DNA of 46,205 nt from Verrucomicrobium sp. (GCA_017849585.1 JAFIGT010000032.1:148027-194231); one strand, 5' to 3'; counted from the first letter of the stretch, positions 1 to 7,867 are shown. Notes: a model not told the origin generated them from the sequence alone. Numbers and translations are program-made.

Positions 1-520
1 CAGCCTGCTCTTCCTTGCTGAGGTGTAGGAAAAATTTGAGGAGGATGACGTTGTTCTGCGCGAGGATTTTCTCGAACGCATTGATCTGCGCGTAGCGCGC
101 CTGCCAGATTTCCTTGGGCACGAGCTTGTTCACCCGCACGACGAGCACTTCCTCGTAGTGGGAGCGGTTGAACACGCCGATGTTGCCGTAGCGCGGCACA
201 GCCTTGTGGATGCGCCAGAGGAAATCATGCGCGCGCTCCTCGGAGCTCGGCTCCTTGAAGTTGGCGGTTTCCACGCCTGCGGGATTCACGTGCACGAGTA
301 GGTTGCGCACGGAGCTGTCCTTACCTGCGGCGTCCATGCCCTGAAAGAGCACCACGACGGCGTGGCGGGCGTTGGAGTAGAGGAGATACTGGAGTTCGCC
401 GATGCGTTTGTGCAACTGGGCGGTTTCCTCGCGGATCTCGTCTTTATCGAGTCCGTTGGAAAAGTTGGGGTCGAATTGTTTCAGCTTGATTTTGGGAGTG
501 ACGACGAATGGTTGGCCCAC
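1..520 (-). CDS. Polyphosphate kinase 2 (PPK2) family protein, N-terminal part
   Basis: This is the first ~173 residues of a PPK2-family kinase; the gene runs off the left edge. PPK2 enzymes move phosphate between polyphosphate and nucleotides in the cytoplasm. The P-loop reads FQGMDAAGKDSS, preceded by a helix rich in Leu and Tyr (LQYLLYSNARHAVVVL) and followed by the family's FNRSHYEEVLVVRV block and an INAFEKILAQNNVILLKFFLH stretch. The start is uncertain: no ATG lies in frame upstream, so I place it at a GTG at 520. The frame stays open further upstream. PPK2 subclass (ADP-, GDP- or AMP-phosphorylating) cannot be told from the fragment. Confidence 0.85.
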   Translation of the reverse strand, partial: MGQPFVVTPKIKLKQFDPNFSNGLDKDEIREETAQLHKRIGELQYLLYSNARHAVVVLFQGMDAAGKDSSVRNLLVHVNPAGVETANFKEPSSEERAHDFLWRIHKAVPRYGNIGVFNRSHYEEVLVVRVNKLVPKEIWQARYAQINAFEKILAQNNVILLKFFLHLSKEEQA

Positions 521-745
521 AATGTGGCTATTTAAGGCAGCTCTTGATGAAACCTCAATCGTAATTATCGCGAATCTTGGTCGTGGGAAATGATTGTCAG
601 CCCATCCACCCCTGTACCGCCCCTTTGCCCGATCCCTCGGCTGCGCTCGGGATGACGGAGTGAAGAAGACCAATCGAGTGAGATGACTATTGTTGCGATG
701 TAGTACTTTCATTCCATGTCGAAAGTCTATCGGCAATAAGAGGTG

Positions 746-774
746 TTGACACCATAAGCAAGGTGCTTTAAAGG
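746..774 (+). promoter_or_regulatory. Candidate sigma-70 promoter of the SAM-riboswitch operon
   Basis: A perfect TTGACA -35 box lies at 746-751. A weak -10 candidate (TAAAGG, 769-774) follows at 17-bp spacing. Transcription would start just before the riboswitch P1 helix at 783. This is inference from spacing and position; the -10 is poor. Confidence 0.45.
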
Positions 775-782
775 TATTGAAA

Positions 783-911
783 CTCTTATCGAGAGCGGTG
801 GAGGGACTGGCCCTACGAAACCGCGGCAACCGAGACGAGGCGCGCCGAGTGGCGATGCTCTTTTCTGCTGGTGCCAAACCCAGCTCCGCTTGACTGCGGA
901 GGGGATGAGAG
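783..911 (+). promoter_or_regulatory. SAM-I riboswitch (S-box leader)
   Basis: The aptamer starts CTCTTATCGAGAGCGGTGGA and carries the conserved core GAGGGACTGGCCCTACGAAA followed by CCGCGGCAACC, the hallmark of SAM-I leaders. The first eight bases (CTCTTATC, 783-790) pair with GATGAGAG (904-911) to close P1, with one G-U pair. A P4-like hairpin (CTCCGC...GCGGAG) sits at about 884-899. SAM-I riboswitches shut off methionine and sulfur genes when S-adenosylmethionine is plentiful. Here it lies about 75 bases upstream of a threonine-synthase-like gene followed by a sulfur-carrier gene. Confidence 0.93.
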
Positions 912-946
912 ACGGCGACGCTGTATTGTGAGTTGCCGTTTCTTCT
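912..946 (+). terminator. Riboswitch expression platform: intrinsic terminator
   Basis: ACGGCGAC (912-919) pairs with GTTGCCGT (932-939) and is followed directly by TTTCTTCT, giving a hairpin with a pyrimidine/T-rich tail one base after P1. An alternative pairing of GGAGGGGATGAGAGACGG (898-915) with the pyrimidine-rich stretch at 936-951 would break both P1 and this hairpin and could be the antiterminator. Folding is by eye. Confidence 0.6.
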
Positions 947-985
947 CCTCCATACTCGATTCTTGATGGGAGCGAGATTAATCCT

Positions 986-2245
986 ATGGCTACAGAATTC
1001 TTCAACCACTTGAAGTGTCGCGAGTGCGGCCGTCGTTACCCCAAGAAGGCGATCCACGTTTGCGAATTTGATTTCGGCCCGCTCGAGGCTGATTACGACT
1101 ACGACCTGATCCGCTCCGCGATCTCGCGGGCGAAGATCGAATCGCGCCCGCAGACGATGTGGCGTTACCGCGAGCTGCTCCCCATTGATGCCGAACCGAC
1201 TGTCGGCCTCCAGGTGGGATATACGCCGCTGGTGAAGGCGGACCGTCTGGCGAAGGCGCTCGGCGTCAAAGAACTTTACGTCAAGAATGACACGGTGAAT
1301 TACCCCACGCTTTCGTTCAAGGATCGCGTGGTTTCGGTGGCGCTCTCCCGCGCGAAGGAACTCGGTTTCAAGATCGTCGCGTGTGCGTCGACTGGCAATC
1401 TGGCCAACAGCGTCGCGGCCAACGCGGCGAGTGCCGGTCTGAAGAGCTATGTGCTGATTCCCGCTGATCTGGAAGCGAGCAAGGTGTTGAACAGCCTCGT
1501 GTACGGTACGAACGTGATCGGTATTCACGGCGCGTACGATCAGGTGAACCGCCTTTGTTCCGAGATCGCGGGCAAGTACGGCTGGGGTTTCGTGAATGTG
1601 AATTTGCGTCCCTACTACGCCGAAGGCTCGAAGTCGATGGGCTTCGAAATTGCCGAGCAGCTCGGCTGGCGCATCCCGACCCACACGGTCGTTCCGATGG
1701 CGAGCGGTTCGCTGCTGACGAAGATCACGAAGTCGTACGAGGAAGCGATCAAGGTCGGTCTGCTCGACGAAACGCCTTTCCACATCCACGGCGCGCAGGC
1801 GACGGGGTGTAATCCGATCGCGTTCGCGCACAAATCGGGCACCGACCTGATCAAGCCGCAGCCGAAGCCGAACACGATTGCGAAGTCGCTCGCCATCGGC
1901 ACCCCGGCGGACGGTTACTACGCGGTGAATACGATGCGCAAGACCGGCGGCAGCGCCGAGGATGCGACCGATGCCGAGATCATCGAGGCGATCAAGTTGC
2001 TGGCGGAAACCGAAGGCATCTTTGCCGAGACGGCGGGCGGCGTTACCGTCGCATGCGCGAAGAAGATGATCGCGTCGGGCAAGATCGCGGACAATGGTCC
2101 AATCGTGCTGTGCATCACCGGTCACGGCTTGAAGACGTCCGAGGCGTTGCAGGAACATCTGGCGAAACCGCGTTTGATTAAGCCGAGCTTGCGCGAATTC
2201 GATCAACTCATTGCCGCAGAAGAAGCCCTCGAAGCAGCGCAATAA
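986..2245 (+). CDS. Threonine-synthase-like PLP enzyme under SAM riboswitch
   Basis: A 419-residue fold-type II PLP enzyme of the threonine synthase family, which normally converts O-phosphohomoserine to threonine. The PLP lysine is K112 in PTLSFKDR, and the phosphate-binding loop reads STGNLANSVAANAA. The N-terminus carries a small Cys-rich motif (C11, C14, C26), common in this family. It follows a SAM-I riboswitch and lies 26 bp before a MoaD/ThiS-type carrier gene. True threonine synthases are not normally SAM-controlled. I therefore infer that this paralogue may act in homocysteine synthesis, using the same O-phosphohomoserine substrate with a sulfur donor. Plain threonine synthase remains possible. 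Confidence 0.9.
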   Translation: MATEFFNHLKCRECGRRYPKKAIHVCEFDFGPLEADYDYDLIRSAISRAKIESRPQTMWRYRELLPIDAEPTVGLQVGYTPLVKADRLAKALGVKELYVKNDTVNYPTLSFKDRVVSVALSRAKELGFKIVACASTGNLANSVAANAASAGLKSYVLIPADLEASKVLNSLVYGTNVIGIHGAYDQVNRLCSEIAGKYGWGFVNVNLRPYYAEGSKSMGFEIAEQLGWRIPTHTVVPMASGSLLTKITKSYEEAIKVGLLDETPFHIHGAQATGCNPIAFAHKSGTDLIKPQPKPNTIAKSLAIGTPADGYYAVNTMRKTGGSAEDATDAEIIEAIKLLAETEGIFAETAGGVTVACAKKMIASGKIADNGPIVLCITGHGLKTSEALQEHLAKPRLIKPSLREFDQLIAAEEALEAAQ

Positions 2246-2271
2246 ACAGTCCCCTTTAATCCAAATCCATT

Positions 2272-2547
2272 ATGCCCATCCAAGTCAGCATCCCCACGCC
2301 ATTGCGTGGACTTACCAGCAACCAGGACACAGTCGAAGGCTCCGGCGCGACGGTTTCCGAAGTGATCCAGAATCTCGAAAAGGCTTTTCCCGGCATCGGT
2401 GAACGTCTTGTCGACGAGCAGGGGAACCTGCGCCGTTTCGTGAATATCTACGTGAATGGCGAGGACGTCCGGTTCCTCGACGACAAGAACACGGCGATCA
2501 AGGACAACGACGAGGTCAGCATCGTCCCGGCCATCGCGGGCGGTTGA
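2272..2547 (+). CDS. MoaD/ThiS-family sulfur-carrier protein
   Basis: A 91-residue ubiquitin-fold carrier. It ends in a free Gly-Gly (PAIAGG), the site that becomes an adenylated and then thiocarboxylated C-terminus in this family. The sequence has the usual pattern: hydrophobic beta strand, GATVSEVIQNLEKAFPGI helix, NIYVNGEDVRFLD and DEVSIVPA. Position between a threonine-synthase-like gene and a NIL-domain gene, all downstream of a SAM riboswitch, points to methionine/homocysteine sulfur delivery rather than molybdopterin or thiamine. No partner E1-like or sulfurtransferase gene is in the window. Confidence 0.9.
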   Translation: MPIQVSIPTPLRGLTSNQDTVEGSGATVSEVIQNLEKAFPGIGERLVDEQGNLRRFVNIYVNGEDVRFLDDKNTAIKDNDEVSIVPAIAGG

Positions 2548-2592
2548 CCAGCGTAACGCTGGACCCAGTAGCTGGCGGCACCCGGTGCCGCC
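2548..2592 (+). repeat. Two adjacent perfect hairpins after the sulfur-carrier gene
   Basis: CCAGCGT-A-ACGCTGG (2548-2562) begins right after the stop codon, and GGCGGCAC-CCG-GTGCCGCC (2574-2592) follows 11 bp later. Neither has a T-run, so they may be REP-like intergenic repeats or RNA-stability elements tuning the downstream gene rather than terminators. Confidence 0.6.
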
Positions 2593-2708
2593 GCTAAAAG
2601 GCAGAGATACGCCAGTCTTCGTAACAGGAGTTCCTTCCCTGAAGAGGGCGGGCTTAATTGGGAAGTAAATCTTTTGCCTTTCTCAGAAAACTACGGATAC
2701 TTACGGTC

Positions 2709-2957
2709 ATGGCTCAGGAAAAACAACGATTTTGGCTCACGTTCGATGCAAACGGCGTCACCCGTCCGCTCATCTGGGAGATGAGTCAGAAGTACAAGGT
2801 GATCTTTAACATCCGCAGCTCCAGCGTGACAAAGGAAGTCGGTATCATTGCCCTCGAACTCGAAGGCGAGCGCGAGGAAATCAAGTCTGCCGTCAAGTGG
2901 CTCGAAGGGGCGGGCGTGCAGGTCGAACCCGTCGAAATCAACACCATCGAAGGATAA
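2709..2957 (+). CDS. NIL-domain protein
   Basis: An 82-residue protein that is almost entirely a NIL domain, the small alpha/beta module first seen at the end of MetN ABC-transporter ATPases and also in proteins linked to archaeal homocysteine synthesis. It opens with a strand (RFWLTFDANGVTRPLIWEMS), continues with YKVIFNIRSSSVTKEVGIIALELEG, then a helix (EEIKSAVKWLEGAGVQVEPVE). I place the start at the ATG of MAQEKQ; an in-frame start 51 bp upstream adds 17 residues that do not look like the domain. It sits 161 bp downstream of the sulfur-carrier gene, probably in the same transcript. A sensing or sulfur-handling role is inferred. Confidence 0.85.
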   Translation: MAQEKQRFWLTFDANGVTRPLIWEMSQKYKVIFNIRSSSVTKEVGIIALELEGEREEIKSAVKWLEGAGVQVEPVEINTIEG

Positions 2958-2964
2958 AATCACT

Positions 2965-3168
2965 ATGGCCGGTCAAGGATCTACTGGAAACGTTATCGCC
3001 GCGGTCTGCAGCTTCTTCGTACCCGGCCTTGGCCAATTGGTGCAGGGCCGATTCCTGCTCGCTGTCATCATGTTTGTGCTGGCGGGCATCCTTTGGTTCT
3101 TTCTACTCGGGTGGGTGATCCACCTCTGGTCGATCATCGACGCCGCGCGGTTTAAGGGTGCGGTTTAA
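2965..3168 (+). CDS. Small TM2-like membrane protein
   Basis: A 67-residue protein starting 7 bp after the NIL gene. It has two hydrophobic segments: about residues 9-25 (VIAAVCSFFVPGLGQLVQGR region) and 29-52 (LLAVIMFVLAGILWFFLLGW). The PGLGQLVQGRFL motif between them resembles that of TM2-domain and related small membrane proteins. Function is unknown. The tight spacing suggests co-transcription with the methionine-type genes, but there is no known link. Confidence 0.75.
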   Translation: MAGQGSTGNVIAAVCSFFVPGLGQLVQGRFLLAVIMFVLAGILWFFLLGWVIHLWSIIDAARFKGAV

Positions 3169-3240
3169 CGCGAGGTCGATATTGGCTGTTCTCTGCGTTG
3201 TAGGACGGCACTGTGTGGTGTTGGCGCACGGCATAGTCGC

Positions 3241-3259
3241 GGCGGTTCACAGAACCGCC
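3241..3259. terminator. Hairpin between convergent genes
   Basis: GGCGGTTC-ACA-GAACCGCC is a perfect 8-bp stem with a 3-base loop, lying between the ends of the small membrane protein gene and the convergent superoxide dismutase gene. It lacks a clear T-run. It may be a bidirectional terminator or a dispersed palindromic repeat, as CCCTACAG follows and a related GTAGGACGG lies at about 3200. Confidence 0.45.
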
Positions 3260-3291
3260 CTACAGCAAGGCACTCGCATCCGACAGGCTCT

Positions 3292-4029
3292 CTAGCCGAG
3301 TCGCGAGGCGACGAATTCCCAGTTGATGACCTTGGTGAACGCGGCGATGTAATCGGCGCGGACGTTCTGGTATTTCAGATAATAGGCGTGTTCCCAAACG
3401 TCGATTCCCAACAGCGGTTTGTTGCCGTGGGAGATGGGGTTGTCTTGGTTGGCGGTGGTTTCAATGACGAGCTTTTTGTCGGGGGTCAGGCTGAGCCACG
3501 CCCAACCGCTGCCGAAGATTTTCAGGGCGGCTTCGTTGAATTGTTTTTGGAACGCTTCGTACGAGCCGAACGTGGCGTTGATTCTTCGGGCGAGTTCGCC
3601 CTTTGGCTGGCCGCCGTCCTTTTGCAGGAGCAACCAGAAGAAGCTATGGTTGACGTGGCCGCCCACATTATTGCGCAGGGTGGTGCGCAGCGGTTCGGGG
3701 ATGGTGGCGAGTTGGCGCAGGATCTCCTCGGCGGAGAGCTTGGCGAGCGCGTCCTGCCCCACGAGCGCCTTGTTGGCGTAGTTGACGTAGGCGGCGTGAT
3801 GTTTGTCGTGATGGATGGTCATCGTCCGGGCATCGATGTAGGGCTCGAGCGCATCGGGCGGATACAGGAGCGGGGGCAGGACGAAAGGGCCTCCCGGAGC
3901 GGGCGGTGTCGCGCTGGCGGGAGCGGCGGGCTCCGCCGCCGTGGCGCGGGTGGATGAGAGAGTGGAACCGGTGGCTGCGGCAATAAAAGTCATGGCTGCC
4001 GCCCGAAGGGCATCGCGTCTCGTAATCAT
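3292..4029 (-). CDS. sodB: Tat-exported Fe/Mn superoxide dismutase
   Basis: A 245-residue Fe/Mn superoxide dismutase that converts superoxide to peroxide and oxygen. The metal ligands are recognisable: His in TIHHDKHHAAYVNYAN, His in GGHVNHSFFW, and Asp/His in DVWEHAYYLKYQN. GSGWAWL is the usual active-site region. The start chosen (MITRRDALRAAAMTF) gives a twin-arginine signal (RRDAL followed by a hydrophobic stretch and Ala-rich cleavage region), so the enzyme is probably exported folded to the periplasm. Fe versus Mn cannot be decided by eye; the symbol is generic. It is divergent from the cyclase gene. Confidence 0.92.
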   Translation of the reverse strand: MITRRDALRAAAMTFIAAATGSTLSSTRATAAEPAAPASATPPAPGGPFVLPPLLYPPDALEPYIDARTMTIHHDKHHAAYVNYANKALVGQDALAKLSAEEILRQLATIPEPLRTTLRNNVGGHVNHSFFWLLLQKDGGQPKGELARRINATFGSYEAFQKQFNEAALKIFGSGWAWLSLTPDKKLVIETTANQDNPISHGNKPLLGIDVWEHAYYLKYQNVRADYIAAFTKVINWEFVASRLG

Positions 4030-4112
4030 AAGCGAGAACGTAAACCGCATAAGGAGCGCTGTCAAAGGGGTGCGGGATTGCCTTGAGTGACGAAGGGTGG
4101 CATTCTGTCGGC

Positions 4113-4799
4113 ATGTCGAGCGCCATTCCCACGGGTGAACCGAGCCGGGCTCAGCGGACAGAGGCCATTCTGGGCCGGTATTTTTCTCCGGAAATTGCCG
4201 AAACGTTGCTGAATGCGGAGGGACCGCAACCGCCCCGGTTGGTGCGGACGGCGGTGATGTTTTGCGATATCCGCGGATTCACGGCCTATTCCGATGGCAA
4301 GCCGCCGTGCGAAGTGGCCGCGTTGCTGGCGAATTATTGGGAGCATATCGTGGTGATCGCTTCGGCGCAGGGCGGCACGGTGAATAAATTCATTGGGGAT
4401 GGAGCACTCATCCTTTTCGGAGTGCCGGTGGAGATTCCCGAACCGATGGCTGCGGCGGCCCATGTGGCACTCGCTTTACGTCAAAACATCGAGAAGATGT
4501 TGAAGCCGTACGGTCTGGGACTGGGGATCGGTTTGCACTACGGCGATGTGATTGCGGGGGAGATCGGTTTTGGTGAGCGCAGCGAGTACACGGTGATCGG
4601 GGGGACGGTGAATCTGGCCTCGCGGCTGGAATCACTCAACAAGGAGCTTGGTTCCCGCATTTTACTCAGTGAAACGGCGATGAACGAGGTGGCGGATCAG
4701 TTTCAGTTTCGCCCGCTGGGGGGCATCCCGATCCGGGGGCTCAGCCAGCCGGTGGAGGTGTTCGAATTGATGGGAAAACTGCCGTCTGACGGGGCTTGA
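4113..4799 (+). CDS. Class III adenylate/guanylate cyclase, soluble
   Basis: A 228-residue stand-alone class III cyclase domain making cAMP or cGMP. The two metal-binding aspartates are in FCDIRGFT (D52) and FIGDGALILFG (D96), and the transition-state region reads YTVIGGTVNLASRLES. A short helix with YFSPEIAETLL precedes the domain, as in many soluble bacterial cyclases. The ATG at 4113 is preferred; an in-frame TTG at 4083 would add ten residues. It is followed after about 60 bp by an HPt gene, suggesting a local signalling pair. Confidence 0.9.
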   Translation: MSSAIPTGEPSRAQRTEAILGRYFSPEIAETLLNAEGPQPPRLVRTAVMFCDIRGFTAYSDGKPPCEVAALLANYWEHIVVIASAQGGTVNKFIGDGALILFGVPVEIPEPMAAAAHVALALRQNIEKMLKPYGLGLGIGLHYGDVIAGEIGFGERSEYTVIGGTVNLASRLESLNKELGSRILLSETAMNEVADQFQFRPLGGIPIRGLSQPVEVFELMGKLPSDGA

Positions 4800-4860
4800 A
4801 CTGGGCTGAAAAATTGTTTGCGCAAGCCGCTAAAGTCACTCATTAACCCTGCCGATGTGA

Positions 4861-5256
4861 TTGGTTGTGAAAACCAATTATTGCGCGACAGTGGAGCCTC
4901 AGTTTGTGGACTGGGAACAGGTGGATTTGCTGGTGGGGGACAAGACGGTTCTGCCGGATGAGGTTCGGGGAATTTATCAGGATTTCGCGCTTGATGCGAC
5001 GCATCGGATCCGGGAATTGAAGGAAAATCTGCATCTCATGGAAAAAGAGGTGCTTTCCAAGAATGCCCATTATCTCAAGGGCGCGGCTCGGAGCCTTGGT
5101 TTTGTGGATTTATCAAACCGACTGGGACATATCGAGCATTTGCATCGTACGCCCAGCGATCGGGAATGGGATCGGTTGACCAGCCAGCTGGAGAAGAGCC
5201 TGATTTCTTCCATGGCGAAACTCGAGGATCGGTTTCCCTCGTTGCAGAGTTCCTAG
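4861..5256 (+). CDS. Stand-alone histidine phosphotransfer (HPt) protein
   Basis: A 131-residue helical protein with the HPt signature NAHYLKGAARSLGF, in which H70 is the likely phosphate acceptor. HPt proteins relay phosphate between response-regulator receiver domains. No receiver or kinase is adjacent; the neighbour is a class III cyclase. The start is unclear, since only TTG (4861) or GTG (4867) is available. Confidence 0.85.
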   Translation: MVVKTNYCATVEPQFVDWEQVDLLVGDKTVLPDEVRGIYQDFALDATHRIRELKENLHLMEKEVLSKNAHYLKGAARSLGFVDLSNRLGHIEHLHRTPSDREWDRLTSQLEKSLISSMAKLEDRFPSLQSS

Positions 5257-5375
5257 GGTTTTCGCACACAAAAAAAGGCGGCGGTGTTGCGGCGCGATTT
5301 GGGATCAGGAGCAAGATGCGAGGAGAGGTGGCTCTTAGCTCCTGGCATTATCTTCCGCGGATGAACACTTCCTTC

Positions 5376-6398
5376 TCAGTCTTTCGATTGCCGAATCGAT
5401 GCGCTGAGTGATGCTTGTGCGGCGAGCCATGAATTGCCCTCGGCCAGCACTTCGGAATAAAATGCCTCCGCGCGATATTTCGCCAGTTTGTCGCCCAATT
5501 GCCGCTGCATCCGCCGACGATATTCCCGTGCGTTCACGCCGTAGTACTGGCGAAAACTTCGTGCGAACTGTTTGGGCTCCGCCCAGCCAACGCGCCGTCC
5601 TACTTCGCCCACGGGAATCCGTTCCGAGAGCAACAAAGTCGCGGCGAGTTCGGCCCGCCGGTTTGCCAGATATTTCATCGGGGCGAAGCCCGTGTTCGCA
5701 TGGAACAGCCGCACAAGATAACTCGGGTTCACATGAAGCTCCGCAGCCAATTGTCCCAGTGTCCAAGTCTGCGCCATGTCCTGCTCAAAAAGTTGCAACG
5801 CCCGTCGCACCGAGGGGTGAACGTCCAGTGGTCGCTCCGGCGAACTCCGGATATGCTGGCCCGATTTCGCCAGCAGATTCAGCAGCAGGAACAAACGTCC
5901 CAGCACTTCCACCCGTAGACCGTCTGAACTTTCGTAAGCCGAATGCAATGCCTCCAAAGTCTTTCGCAACTCGGGCAAATCGCGCGGCCGGATCTTCAAC
6001 TCGATCAGGTCCGGGTTATACGCTCGAGCGGGCGGCAGCAGTTCCCGCATTTCCGGGTCCTGTTCCGTCCAGGCCAGTTCATGCTGCAACAGTTGTGGTG
6101 AGAGCATGCAATTATAAATCTCCAGATTGCGGCACTTCGCGTACCCGTGCCACGCCCCCGGCGGAATGATGAAAACGCTGCCGGGCCGGATCATTTTCGA
6201 ACCGCGCACGGTCAAATGCATCGCCTGCCCCTTCAGCACAAAAGCCAATTCCAGGTAAGCGTGATCGTGCGCCCCCGTGTCGCCGTGCGATGCGATATGA
6301 TTCATCCAGAACCACGTCCCCTGCGCGACCCGCACGCGGTGAAAGGCCCCCTTCTGCTTGAAGATGGCGTCGCCGGGCTGCTTCGGTGGTTTTTGCAC
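5376..6398 (-). CDS. AraC-family regulator with cupin sensor, divergent to L-rhamnose isomerase
   Basis: A 340-residue AraC/XylS regulator. The N-terminal half is a cupin-type sugar-sensing domain (HDHAYLELAFVLKG, GSVFIIPPGAWHGY). The C-terminal half holds the two HTH motifs (WTLGQLAAELHVNPSYLVRLF and IPVGEVGRRVGWAEPKQFAR, then FRQYYGVNAREYRRRM). It is transcribed away from the isomerase gene with a 97-bp gap, so it is probably its activator responding to L-rhamnose or a related sugar. A ~55-residue tail follows the HTH domain and is unexplained. Confidence 0.9.
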   Translation of the reverse strand: MQKPPKQPGDAIFKQKGAFHRVRVAQGTWFWMNHIASHGDTGAHDHAYLELAFVLKGQAMHLTVRGSKMIRPGSVFIIPPGAWHGYAKCRNLEIYNCMLSPQLLQHELAWTEQDPEMRELLPPARAYNPDLIELKIRPRDLPELRKTLEALHSAYESSDGLRVEVLGRLFLLLNLLAKSGQHIRSSPERPLDVHPSVRRALQLFEQDMAQTWTLGQLAAELHVNPSYLVRLFHANTGFAPMKYLANRRAELAATLLLSERIPVGEVGRRVGWAEPKQFARSFRQYYGVNAREYRRRMQRQLGDKLAKYRAEAFYSEVLAEGNSWLAAQASLSASIRQSKD

Positions 6399-6495
6399 CG
6401 GATCATAATGTCAAGAATTGCGAAGTATTTCTATTAAAAAACGGTAACACTTTTTTCGGCATCCAGCCTAGGCTTTGTCTCTACCTACATTTCCC
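6399..6495. promoter_or_regulatory. Divergent promoter region of AraC regulator and isomerase
   Basis: This 97-bp gap must hold both promoters and the AraC operator. It is AT-rich in the centre (TATTTCTATTAAAAAACGG). No convincing -35/-10 pair or clear repeat for an AraC dimer could be fixed by eye. Confidence 0.4.
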
Positions 6496-7695
6496 ATGAA
6501 AGACCAAAACATCAGCAAAGTGTTCCGTGCATTGGACCAGTTCGAAATTGAAACGCCCAGCTGGGGCTATGCCGATACCGGCACCCGCTTCGGCAAATTC
6601 CTTCAGGATGCCGCCGCTATCAGCATCGAAGACAAGCTCGCCGATGCGGGCCAGGTGAACGCCTTTACCGGTTGTTGCCCCACCGTCGCCGTACACGTCC
6701 TCTGGGACTTCAAGAAGGGCCAGAACCCCGCCGACGTGGTCAAGCTCGCCCGCAAGAACGGCGTGAAAATCGGCTCCATCAACCCGAATCTTTTTCAGGA
6801 TCAGGAATACAAATACGGTTCCTTCTGCAACACCGATCCGAAAGTGCGCCAGCATGCGCTGCAGCATTCCTTCGATAGCGTCGAACTCGGCAAGCAGGTC
6901 GGCAGCGACATTATCTCGTTCTGGATGGCCGACGGTTCCAACTATCCCGGTCAGGCGAATATCCGCCAGCGCAAGGCGTTCATGGAAGAGTGCTTCCAGA
7001 AGGTGCATAAGAAACTCTCCAAAAAACAGACGATGGTCATCGAGTACAAGCCCTTCGAACCGACCTTCTACCACACCGACATCGCCGACTGGGGCATGTC
7101 CTACCTCTTCTGCAAAAACGCCGGTCCGCAAGCCAAGGTTCTCGTCGACACCGGTCACCACTACGGTTCGCAGAACATCGAGCAGATCGTCACCTGGCTG
7201 CTTGATGAGAACATGCTCGGCGGCTTCCACTTCAATGACCGCCGTTACGCGGATGACGATCTCACGCTTGGTTCGATCGATCCGTATCAGGTCTTCCGCA
7301 TTTTCCACGAGATCCTCTACTTCACCTTTGAAAAGGGGCGTGCGCCGAAGATTGCCTACATGATCGACCAGTCGCACATCGACAAGCCCAAGATCGAAGC
7401 GATGCTCCAGACGGTCACTACTGCTCAGGAGCTCTTCGCCAAGGCGGCGCTCGTGGATCACAAGCAGCTCGCTGTCCTGCAGAAGAAGAACCAGCAAGTC
7501 GACGCCGAAGAACTCGTGCGCCGTGCCTTCTTCACCGACGTCACGCCTTACCTCAAGGCTTGGCGCAAGGCCAACGACCTGCCGGTCAATCCGCTGCTCG
7601 CCTTCCGCCAGAGCGGTTACGAAAGCAAGGTCGCTGCGGAACGCAAGGCGCGTCGCATTGAACTCGGTATCGGCGGCGGCTCGAGCTACGCGTAA
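6496..7695 (+). CDS. rhaI: L-rhamnose isomerase, RhaI type
   Basis: A 399-residue xylose-isomerase-fold sugar isomerase resembling the L-rhamnose isomerases of Pseudomonas type, which convert L-rhamnose to L-rhamnulose in the cytoplasm. Family blocks include NAFTGCCPTVAVHVLWDF, the SINPNLFQDQEYKYGSFCNT loop, the metal-site region VIEYKPFEPTFYHTDIADWG, VLVDTGHHYGSQNIEQIV and GGFHFNDRRYADDDLTLGSID. The ATG at 6496 fits the family start (MKDQNISKVFRALDQF). The catabolic partners (kinase, aldolase) are not in the window, but a GH78 rhamnosidase lies 12 kb downstream. Confidence 0.9.
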   Translation: MKDQNISKVFRALDQFEIETPSWGYADTGTRFGKFLQDAAAISIEDKLADAGQVNAFTGCCPTVAVHVLWDFKKGQNPADVVKLARKNGVKIGSINPNLFQDQEYKYGSFCNTDPKVRQHALQHSFDSVELGKQVGSDIISFWMADGSNYPGQANIRQRKAFMEECFQKVHKKLSKKQTMVIEYKPFEPTFYHTDIADWGMSYLFCKNAGPQAKVLVDTGHHYGSQNIEQIVTWLLDENMLGGFHFNDRRYADDDLTLGSIDPYQVFRIFHEILYFTFEKGRAPKIAYMIDQSHIDKPKIEAMLQTVTTAQELFAKAALVDHKQLAVLQKKNQQVDAEELVRRAFFTDVTPYLKAWRKANDLPVNPLLAFRQSGYESKVAAERKARRIELGIGGGSSYA

Positions 7696-7867
7696 ACGTC
7701 TGAGGCGCGGCTTTGCTGCAGAGCGTGATTACGTCATAGAAGGTACTGTAACAGCCTGCAGAAAAAGTCGCGTGAGTAGCAAGAGGATTGGGCTGGTAGC
7801 GAGGCGTGAGGAGAAAGCGTATTAAAACCAATACGTGACCGACGAACAACAAAGCTTCCAGCCCAAA

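Noticed and set aside
727-1005. Minus-strand open frame of 92 codons across the riboswitch
   Set aside because: It lies on the antisense of a well-supported SAM-I leader and encodes no recognisable protein.
5408-6169. Plus-strand open frame of 253 codons
   Set aside because: It is antisense to the AraC regulator, is Arg/Pro-rich and has no domain.
6481-7497. Long minus-strand open frame of 338 codons
   Set aside because: It is antisense to the L-rhamnose isomerase and is explained by the high GC content; the plus-strand protein has full family motifs.
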